NCBI GenBank assembly: GCA_031428275.1
Contig: JANPPC010000045.1
Span: 62,001 to 126,000, forward strand
Source of the DNA: Pseudobdellovibrio sp031428275
GTDB lineage: Bacteria; Bdellovibrionota; Bdellovibrionia; Bdellovibrionales; Bdellovibrionaceae
Length of the DNA: 64,000 nucleotides
Reading direction: 5' to 3'
This document shows positions 15,803 to 22,984 of the stretch, one piece after another. Below the pieces are notes generated by a model. It had not been told where the DNA came from. It ran no database searches and worked only from the letters and a program-made list of their open reading frames with translations. Position numbers and translations under genes: made by a program. The stretch's first letter is position 1. Every line of letters starts with the position of its first letter.

Positions 15803-17526
15803 TGGTTGATCAAGCGACACGTAAAGAGATTAAAGATTTTCTAGGCCCCCAAGTCATTCGTTGGATGTTTACGGGTATTATTGCCGGCATTAGCGTATCA
15901 GCCGTAGAACTGGCCATTGCTTACGGAATTCAGGCTTTTTTACTAGCACTCGGCTTGATGAAAGAAAACTTTATCAAGCTACCAGCATGGATTCCTGTCC
16001 AAAGTTTAAAGGCTGTGCTCATTTTCATCGTAGCCCTTGCGGCACTACGATCGATTCTTTATTTTTTTCAAGTGTATGTTCCAAATGCCACGTATAATGC
16101 ATTCGGTTTTAGACAACGTCAGCGCTTAGTTGAATGGTCTTTTTCGTCGGCGACGGTTAACACGCCGTACGTATCAACTTTGTACACCGAGAGAGTTACA
16201 CTTTCTTCCAGTCTAATTAATGGCGTGCAGTACATTATTATCTATGGTTGTACATCTGTGTTGATTACGTGTGCTTTATTTTTTCTTTCACCGGTTTTAT
16301 CGTTGGTGGCTTTTTGTTTAATGGGTGTTTTCTTGATGCCTATTTACTTTTTTAATGCACGTATTCGTAATGAATCATCAAAGTTTGCAGACTCCTGGGA
16401 ACAGGCCAATCGCCGGTTACTGGTCGGTTTAAAAAATATCTTTTTAATTCGGATTTACGGTGCCGAAAAAGAAGAAGTCGAAAAATCGAAGCAAAGTTTA
16501 GCCGTCTATTCTAAAAGTCATACGCTGATCTATAAATTAGGTGCTTTTAAGTTCGCGCTGCCGCAGTTTGTAGGGGTTTTGATTATCTGTTTAACGGTAT
16601 ACATCGGGCAGAATTACTTTGCCGTCGAAGCCGGTATTTTAGTTTCATTTTTGTATTTATTTTTTCGCTGGGTTCAAAACCTATCATTTATTTATTTGAA
16701 TGCAGGCCAAGTTGTTCATTATAGGCCGCAAATAAACGAATTGTTTGCTTGGCACCGAAATTATTTTTCTGTGTATCGCGATCAGCAAAATCTTCAAATG
16801 ATCGAAGGCAAGCCTTTGCCTAAAAAGTTCAAGGATCCTATTGGTTGGAAAGCAGTCAACTTGAACTTTGCTTATGATCAGCAAGAGAAAGTTTTAGTCA
16901 ACTTAAGCTTCGAAATAGAGCCCAGCTCAATTGTCTTAATTAAAGGGCCATCAGGGTCAGGTAAAACCACTCTGATTGGGCTTATGCTTTCGCAGTTGAA
17001 CGCAGGGGAAAGCCTTCGCGTTTTCGAAAAAAATGCAGTAGCTAAAGGCATGAACGAAGCTAAGCCCTATTTAATGACCTCTGTTGGCTATGCAGGCCCC
17101 GAGCCTTTCGTAATTGAAGGAACTGTTCGTGAGAATTTATTGTACGCAAACCATGAAAGTGTGACCGACGAAGCAATTCACGAAGCCTTAAAAATTGCAG
17201 ACTGCAGTTTTTTAGAAAATGTAGTGGGTGGTTTGAATTTTAAAATAACCGAACAAGGGCAGGGTTTATCTACGGGGCAGAAACAAAGAATTTCGCTAGC
17301 CAGAGCTATTTTACGTAATCCAAAGGCCTTATTTTTAGATGAAGCGTTATCAAACGTCGATCAAGAAACGCGCCACCGTATTTTAACTAATTTATTTAAA
17401 GTACGTGACCGCTTCACGCTAATTTTTATTTCGCATTTTGAATTCGAATCTTTAAAGCCAGACCTTGAAATTATTTTTCAAGGTTCGGGACCTGTTCGTG
17501 TAAATAAAAACGAGAAACTAAGCTAA
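15802..17526 (+). CDS. ABC transporter half-molecule (exporter type, TMD plus NBD)
   Basis: A 574-residue fusion of a six-helix membrane domain (about 1-320) and an ATPase domain (about 360-570). Walker A is 'IKGPSGSGKTTLIGL', the signature is 'LSTGQKQRISLARAI', Walker B is 'ALFLDEALSNVD' and the switch His is in 'ISHF'. The Q-loop is unusual: 'SVGYAGPEPFVIEGTVREN' has Pro where most relatives have Gln (YVPQDPF). It should homodimerise and could flip a lipid-linked glycan or another hydrophobic substrate. The ATG at 15802 overlaps the epimerase stop, which fixes the start; an upstream in-frame ATG at 15772 would lie inside the epimerase. It could stand in for a Wzx flippase, which is not found in the window. 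Confidence 0.88.
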   Translation: MVDQATRKEIKDFLGPQVIRWMFTGIIAGISVSAVELAIAYGIQAFLLALGLMKENFIKLPAWIPVQSLKAVLIFIVALAALRSILYFFQVYVPNATYNAFGFRQRQRLVEWSFSSATVNTPYVSTLYTERVTLSSSLINGVQYIIIYGCTSVLITCALFFLSPVLSLVAFCLMGVFLMPIYFFNARIRNESSKFADSWEQANRRLLVGLKNIFLIRIYGAEKEEVEKSKQSLAVYSKSHTLIYKLGAFKFALPQFVGVLIICLTVYIGQNYFAVEAGILVSFLYLFFRWVQNLSFIYLNAGQVVHYRPQINELFAWHRNYFSVYRDQQNLQMIEGKPLPKKFKDPIGWKAVNLNFAYDQQEKVLVNLSFEIEPSSIVLIKGPSGSGKTTLIGLMLSQLNAGESLRVFEKNAVAKGMNEAKPYLMTSVGYAGPEPFVIEGTVRENLLYANHESVTDEAIHEALKIADCSFLENVVGGLNFKITEQGQGLSTGQKQRISLARAILRNPKALFLDEALSNVDQETRHRILTNLFKVRDRFTLIFISHFEFESLKPDLEIIFQGSGPVRVNKNEKLS

Positions 17527-17529
17527 CGC

Positions 17530-19266
17530 TCAGATAGATTTACGATTGCGGCGGATAAATCGCCGAGCTAAGTTTCCGAAAGTCTGAAATACATTTGTCC
17601 AGATCCACTCGGGTTTTTGGCAATCGATCAAAGTGTGATTCTGATCCAAGTATGATAGGGTATGCAGCCCCTGGAAGCCTCCCCAGTGGGCGGCTGGCTT
17701 GATTTTATTAACGAAAGTCTCGCGGTATTCTGTGGGCGAAAGTTTTAATATCTGGTGCAAGCTAATGCTTGAGCCATAACTTAAGACTGAATTTTGCGAT
17801 GGGCGGTATATGAGCCCGTCTTTGTAAAATAAAGCTCCCGCGGCACGAGCCGAACGAATATCAATTTTAATTGGATTTAATAAATGTTCAGTAAATGGTC
17901 CGAACGGGCTTGAAGCATAAGCTATGTTTAAATTTAAATTCGCACCCATTTCACCCTTGGTATAAAAAAGGTACCAAAGGCCCTCGTGTTCAAAAAGAGT
18001 ATTATCATTTCGTAATTTTTCGGACAAAACTTCTTTATAGGGTAACCAACTGCCGTCGGCCTGTAGCTGAAAATAATTGAGTTTGTTTTGGGTGTAAGTC
18101 TCGACTAGACAGTAAGTCTTACTTAAATATTTAAAAACGAAAGGGTATGACAAATGATAAGGTTTTGAGATTTCAATTTTTGACGAGTCGAATTTTTTTG
18201 TCTTGGGATCAAAGCGCGTCGTGCCGATAGTGCCAAGCCGTGTTTTATAATCGAAGCTTTCAAATATAATCCGTGAGCCTTCGGCCGATTCAAATCCGAA
18301 CGGATCGGCCATAAAAATTGTTTTTTTTGCCATTGGTAACCAATGCGGATCTAAATCTTGAGTGTCGTGATCGACAAAGTACTGCAGCGGTTTTTGAATG
18401 ACTCCTATTCGCCAGCGCTCGGCGAAAAAAAACGAAGTAAATAAATATTTAAAGTTTCGGCCAAAAAGTTTAGCGATGAAATAAATGATCTGTTTGTTCG
18501 AAGGAGCGCGGTAAACTTTCGCGCGCGTAGTCGATTTTGTTTGTAAGGTTGAAAAATCAGTGGTCAATAATTGTCGACAAATCTTAGCGGGCCACTGGTG
18601 ACCCACCGAAAATAGCATTTCTAAACTGCGCCGGTACGAGCGTAGATGGCTTGGAACAAAACCTTTTTCAAGAATATAACCAGCATCTAATTCTTCGGTC
18701 AGTCGTTGCAATACCAAGCCGCAAACGGGATCATTGTTGTATATCTCCCAAAAAGCCGGCGGCAATCCGCGGTAGTGTTCTTCGTTTCCGTGGTGAAAAG
18801 ACCAGACACCGTGCTTGGGTGTATTCAAAATATCACCCGTCAGGAAACCTAGCTCTAAATTGATAAGTACATCAAACCCTTCGCCCGCGACTTTGGCTAA
18901 TGAATCGGAGGTAAATGCATATTTAAACGCGCCCTGTTTGCGTAAATGAAAATTCATTGATGGAATTTTTTTCAAAATAGTTTCATCTAGAATGGGCCTA
19001 AAATGACTGATCTTATTTCGAATAAACAAGTAATAGTAAACATTCCATAATCTGCGCGATCCCAGGACGTATTTTTTGAGGCGATTTAAAAACTTACGTT
19101 TTTCTGATTCTAGGACGGTTTCGTTGTTCGTTGCGGGAACCCCGCACCATAGCAGGTGTATATCAACTTGTTCGACACGGCTGAGCTCTTCAATACACAG
19201 CAGTTGCCATTGCTTAATGGGCGCATATCCGCATAGAAAACCAACCTTCAATCTAGACTTTGACAT
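17530..19266 (-). CDS. Formyltransferase-like / GINT1-like beta-propeller fusion protein
   Basis: A 578-residue two-domain protein. Residues about 1-260 resemble the formyltransferase N-terminal fold. 'VWSFHHGNEEHYRGLPPAFW' (about 152-171) corresponds to the HPSLLP..RG.xPxxW block of methionyl-tRNA formyltransferase, and 'LTEELDAGYIL' (near 188) to the catalytic-Asp segment. The usual NxH Asn appears to be Ser. Residues about 290-560 look like the five-bladed propeller seen next to glucosamine inositolphosphorylceramide transferases and in some exopolysaccharide enzymes ('FMADPFGFESAEGSRIIFE', 'WYLFYTKGEMGANLNLNIA'). It may modify an amino sugar such as a formamido-hexose. It converges on the ABC transporter with 3 bases between and diverges from wza. 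Confidence 0.7.
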   Translation of the reverse strand: MSKSRLKVGFLCGYAPIKQWQLLCIEELSRVEQVDIHLLWCGVPATNNETVLESEKRKFLNRLKKYVLGSRRLWNVYYYLFIRNKISHFRPILDETILKKIPSMNFHLRKQGAFKYAFTSDSLAKVAGEGFDVLINLELGFLTGDILNTPKHGVWSFHHGNEEHYRGLPPAFWEIYNNDPVCGLVLQRLTEELDAGYILEKGFVPSHLRSYRRSLEMLFSVGHQWPAKICRQLLTTDFSTLQTKSTTRAKVYRAPSNKQIIYFIAKLFGRNFKYLFTSFFFAERWRIGVIQKPLQYFVDHDTQDLDPHWLPMAKKTIFMADPFGFESAEGSRIIFESFDYKTRLGTIGTTRFDPKTKKFDSSKIEISKPYHLSYPFVFKYLSKTYCLVETYTQNKLNYFQLQADGSWLPYKEVLSEKLRNDNTLFEHEGLWYLFYTKGEMGANLNLNIAYASSPFGPFTEHLLNPIKIDIRSARAAGALFYKDGLIYRPSQNSVLSYGSSISLHQILKLSPTEYRETFVNKIKPAAHWGGFQGLHTLSYLDQNHTLIDCQKPEWIWTNVFQTFGNLARRFIRRNRKSI

Positions 19267-19326
19267 AATTTCAATTTAGAGGATTTCTATTATTTTGTCT
19301 GCAAGATTGCGATATACCTTACAGAT

Positions 19327-20364
19327 ATGAATAACTTCTGTAAAACTCACAATTTCACATTCTTGCTATTAACTCTCGCGATTTTAGTTTTCTCTGGTTG
19401 TGCTTCAAAAAAAGAGCGTGCAGAGTTTCCGTATTCGCTCGATGGATTGACTTCAGTCGCTAGCGAATCGTCTGGTCAAAATATACCCGCACCAAAATTT
19501 AATAAAAACGAAGCTGACCCCATGGTTGAACCAGGCTTTTTATTTGAAATGAGTAACTTAGAAGATCGTACTTTAAACGGACTGTTTCGGGTTGATTTCG
19601 ATGGTACTTTAAAGCTTCCGTATAATGTAAAAATTAATACTGAAAAATTACGAGCGTCTGACGTAAAAAGTCGTATGGCTTCGGCTTATCAAAAGTTCTT
19701 TCAAACTCAATCGGCTTTTTCGGTTAATTTAGCTAAACGTGAATACCTAGTTGAAGTGCGTGGTTTAGTCGAAAAACCCGGCCGTCTGGTGATGGCCGCA
19801 AACGAAAGTTTAGAATCTCTAATTCGCCGTGCGGGTGGCTTAAAAATTGATCGTGATCGTAAAGAATACGAGCCTCGGTATTTACGTGTCGAAAAGAAAG
19901 ATAAAACTGAATTCGCACTGCCTTTAGCAGACTACTTTAAAAGCGGAAGTTTAAGCGGAAATTTTGTGATCGATGGCGGGGATAAGCTAGTTTTTCAGGT
20001 CGATGCCCCGACTAATCCGGCGACAGCGCAAGCATTGAATACAATTCAGTTGATGGGTGAAATTGTTCGCCCCGGAGACATTAGCTACAAGCCCGGCGCC
20101 GATATTTATTATTACTTAAAGTTAGCGGGTGGCCCCACGGCGGCGGCAAGTTTAACAGATATTCGAATTGTTCGCGGTCAAAGCAACAACCGCGTCATTG
20201 CTGAGCTAGATTCTTTAGAAGAAGGTCGTCAGCCTTTACTATTGCCGGGTGATTTAATCATTGTAGCATCTGATAAAGCCACTAAGTTCGAACGTAAAGT
20301 GTCGACAGGGGCTGGGTTAGCTTCAATTTTATCTGCTATTTTACTTATATTTATTGTTTTCTAA
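19327..20364 (+). CDS. Wza-like polysaccharide export lipoprotein
   Basis: Outer-membrane polysaccharide export (OPX) protein. It has a signal sequence with lipobox 'ILVFSGC' (Cys near residue 26). The Poly_export domain contains 'VEPGFLFEMSNLEDRTLNG' and 'VDFDGTLKLPY'. Two SLBB-type domains follow ('EYLVEVRGLVEKPGRLVM' and 'IQLMGEIVRPGDISYKPG'). A hydrophobic C-terminal segment 'LASILSAILLIFIVF' could act as a membrane anchor. It leads a wza-wzz-wzy set on the plus strand and should form the periplasm-spanning exit channel. There is no clear Shine-Dalgarno before ATG 19327, and a TATACC box at 19313-19318 lies very close. Confidence 0.9.
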   Translation: MNNFCKTHNFTFLLLTLAILVFSGCASKKERAEFPYSLDGLTSVASESSGQNIPAPKFNKNEADPMVEPGFLFEMSNLEDRTLNGLFRVDFDGTLKLPYNVKINTEKLRASDVKSRMASAYQKFFQTQSAFSVNLAKREYLVEVRGLVEKPGRLVMAANESLESLIRRAGGLKIDRDRKEYEPRYLRVEKKDKTEFALPLADYFKSGSLSGNFVIDGGDKLVFQVDAPTNPATAQALNTIQLMGEIVRPGDISYKPGADIYYYLKLAGGPTAAASLTDIRIVRGQSNNRVIAELDSLEEGRQPLLLPGDLIIVASDKATKFERKVSTGAGLASILSAILLIFIVF

Positions 20365-20374
20365 AGGGGACACT

Positions 20375-21550
20375 GTGAATAAAACGTATGCCGACATCGT
20401 TCAGTTTTTAAAATTCGTGAAGGCTAACTTATTAACCTTAGCGGGAATCATTGTGGTCATCACTGGCGGTTTCTTTATATTGACGAAGCTCTTTGTCGCC
20501 ACAAAGTACAAGGCTTTCACAATTGTGACGATTCCGACTCGTTACTTTCAGCAACCAGCGGTTGAAGATATTATTCCGGCTGTGCAAGACCCGGGCGAGA
20601 TGCGAACTCTTCGCGAGGGTTTATTGACCAGCACCATCAATCGTGACTACTTAGAGAAAATTCGCGCTGATTACAAATTATTTGAAGGTGCCGAAGGCGA
20701 TGCAAAAAAATACGAAGCCAATATGCAAAAGCTCAAAGCACAGTTCGAGATTCTTTCGTTAGATTTAACTTCTTTTCAAGTCGGTTTTATCGGGCCGACG
20801 ACTGAGACAACTTTAAATGTAGCTGTTGAAACCCAAAATGCGATCATCAATCATCTAAGTAAAGAACGTTCAAATAAACTAACAGATTTGCGAAATAATC
20901 TATTAGCGAAAATTGACTCGCTAGGTTTAAGCGTTAATCGTTCCGGCGACACTTTTTCGGCTTCGCGTCCCGAATCTTTGCAAAATGAATTGCAGCAAGT
21001 GCGTGGTTTAATTTCTTCACTAGGATCGCGTTATACGCTCGAACATCCCACGATGGTGAAGTACAAAGCTCGCGAAAAATTAATTCTTAACTGGTTAGCT
21101 TCGCACAATCTGTCAGCCACTGAGGCCGTAACGCAGGCGACAGCGCCCCTAAAGCCTTCTCTGGCCGAGCGTAAAGAAGTGCAAGGGCTTAGTAGCTCAA
21201 GCTTACTAGAAGCTGAGCGCTATGCTGATCTTTTAAAACGCGTTGATATTTTAAATATCGTAATCGACTATGAATCAAGTGATTCACAGAATCTAATTTT
21301 AATTAAACAGCAGCCGATTATTCCGCTTGAGCCTATCAATCCGAAAATGAAATTAGTTTTATTTTGGGGTTTACTGACTTCGTTAATCGCCTCTGCGCTT
21401 TACCTAACGGTAAAAAACCAGATGGAATTAGCAGCGACCGAGGCGGCGGGGCAGTCGCATTTGAATCCGCGAATTAAGGCTGACTTTCTAGACGATGTAG
21501 CGCCTGCGGCGACGATTACGAATCGTCAGTCAACTATCGACCAGGTTTAG
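20375..21550 (+). CDS. Wzz-like polysaccharide co-polymerase (chain-length determinant)
   Basis: Inner-membrane protein of 391 residues with two membrane segments near the ends ('LLTLAGIIVVITGGFFIL' near 18-35 and 'LVLFWGLLTSLIASALYL' near 328-345) and a large, partly coiled-coil periplasmic domain. The C-terminal cytoplasmic tail is short and has no Walker motifs, so it is not a tyrosine-kinase-fused Wzc. It likely controls chain length together with the Wzy-like protein that follows immediately. The GTG at 20375 has AGGGGA at 20365-20370 with good spacing. A longer frame from TTG 20354 overlaps the Wza gene and is rejected. Confidence 0.85.
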   Translation: MNKTYADIVQFLKFVKANLLTLAGIIVVITGGFFILTKLFVATKYKAFTIVTIPTRYFQQPAVEDIIPAVQDPGEMRTLREGLLTSTINRDYLEKIRADYKLFEGAEGDAKKYEANMQKLKAQFEILSLDLTSFQVGFIGPTTETTLNVAVETQNAIINHLSKERSNKLTDLRNNLLAKIDSLGLSVNRSGDTFSASRPESLQNELQQVRGLISSLGSRYTLEHPTMVKYKAREKLILNWLASHNLSATEAVTQATAPLKPSLAERKEVQGLSSSSLLEAERYADLLKRVDILNIVIDYESSDSQNLILIKQQPIIPLEPINPKMKLVLFWGLLTSLIASALYLTVKNQMELAATEAAGQSHLNPRIKADFLDDVAPAATITNRQSTIDQV

Positions 21551-22984
21551 ATGTTAACAACACCGATTCAGATTATTACTGAGCAAATGGGGCAGGTGAC
21601 CGCCCTGATTTTCTTTTTACTTATGCTTTGGGTTGCGTTCATCCAAGCAGAGGTTTGGTTAGCTAAACCCGAAACTATCTCGCCAAATCCTAAAACACGT
21701 ATTGCGCAGATTTTCTTGGGCGTCGCTATTTTCATTATTTTAATTGGCCTCTTTTTTACCAACTGGCCCATTGAGTGGTGGACTTTAGCCATCGCGGTTT
21801 CCCTTGGTTTTTCGATTTCGGCTTTAGGTACGATGAGCGGCCTTAGTTTCTTAACGGCGTTATTATTAGTTCGTCCCTGGGAAATTTCAAAAGCTGATGC
21901 ATTAATCGAAGTTTTGCCACGAGCGGCGGCCATTGTGGTCACGGCTATGTTTGCGATACGTATCTTACGCGAAAAGCGTTTACGAATTTTCTGGTCGGTC
22001 GAATGTACGGTATTAATTGTGTACGCAGTCTGGTTATTCTTCACCACGACGCAAGCTTCCGACCCCGGATTATCGCAAATGTTTTATTTGGAAACTGTTG
22101 CGCGCGGGGCGATCGTTTTCTTTATGGTCGTGAACTTAGTTGAAAATAAAGACGATATTAAAGTTCTTAAAAATGTCTTAGTCGGGGCGGCTGTAGGCGT
22201 AACTTTACTGGCTATCGCCTACAGCGTTTTTTTCGCACAAACGGATGTTACGGGAAGATTGACCTACGTTGGCTTACTTGGGGACCCAAACGACATCACC
22301 GCATTTACGATTCTAGCCATGCCGTTTGCGCTTAAACCATTTTGGGATCGTCGTGCGTCGACCTTAGCTTGGGTTTTTGCGCTTATGTACTTAGGCGTTG
22401 CGCTAGCAATTATTTATTTGGCGCAGTCACGCGGATCTATCTTGGCGCTACTTATGTTTTTTATCAGCTTTGTGATTTTTAGCACGACTAACAAGAAACG
22501 AGCTATCTTGCTAGCGGTGTGTTTTGCGATGATGTACTTTCCAGCCCAAAAGCTTTTAAAGCGCGAGGCTGATGATTTAAAGCAATCGGGCGCTAGTCGA
22601 CTTATTTACTGGAAGACGGCAGTTAATATGGTCGTGCGACATCCGTTAACAGGCGTTGGCTTTAATGATTATCCGAACCAATATGAAAACTATTTAACTG
22701 ACCCAGATTCGTTTGAGTCGGGTAAACGTACGGCGCACTCAAGCTGGTTTTTAGTTTTAGCTGAAGCCGGTTTTTTTGGTTTTTTGCTATTTTTCGGACT
22801 ATACGCACTTTCATTAAAACGTGCGTATACCATTGCAAAAGAACACCCTGAATATTTATTTTCATTACTGAGTTACGGGGTGGCGATGAGCTTTCTTTCG
22901 CACACGTATTTATTGTTTCCTTATTTGCTTTTTGCCTTTACGCTTGTGTCATCAAGCATTCTAGAAAACAAAGAAAAAATCTGA
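21551..22984 (+). CDS. O-antigen ligase/polymerase (Wzy-like) membrane protein
   Basis: A 477-residue polytopic membrane protein with roughly 11-12 hydrophobic segments. 'LTYVGLLGDPNDITAFTILA' (near 237) and the large periplasmic loop with 'VVRHPLTGVGFNDYPNQYE' and 'RTAHSSWFLVLAEAGFFGF' (about 357-415) match the Wzy_C/O-antigen ligase family (PF04932). It begins directly after the Wzz stop codon, so the two are probably coupled. It would polymerise repeat units on the periplasmic face or ligate the glycan. The last 64 bases overlap the convergent gene at 22921. Confidence 0.88.
   Translation: MLTTPIQIITEQMGQVTALIFFLLMLWVAFIQAEVWLAKPETISPNPKTRIAQIFLGVAIFIILIGLFFTNWPIEWWTLAIAVSLGFSISALGTMSGLSFLTALLLVRPWEISKADALIEVLPRAAAIVVTAMFAIRILREKRLRIFWSVECTVLIVYAVWLFFTTTQASDPGLSQMFYLETVARGAIVFFMVVNLVENKDDIKVLKNVLVGAAVGVTLLAIAYSVFFAQTDVTGRLTYVGLLGDPNDITAFTILAMPFALKPFWDRRASTLAWVFALMYLGVALAIIYLAQSRGSILALLMFFISFVIFSTTNKKRAILLAVCFAMMYFPAQKLLKREADDLKQSGASRLIYWKTAVNMVVRHPLTGVGFNDYPNQYENYLTDPDSFESGKRTAHSSWFLVLAEAGFFGFLLFFGLYALSLKRAYTIAKEHPEYLFSLLSYGVAMSFLSHTYLLFPYLLFAFTLVSSSILENKEKI

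Noticed and set aside
21568..22047. 159-residue minus-strand frame inside the wzy-like gene
   Set aside because: It lies entirely within a well-supported membrane-protein gene and shows no signal or family features.
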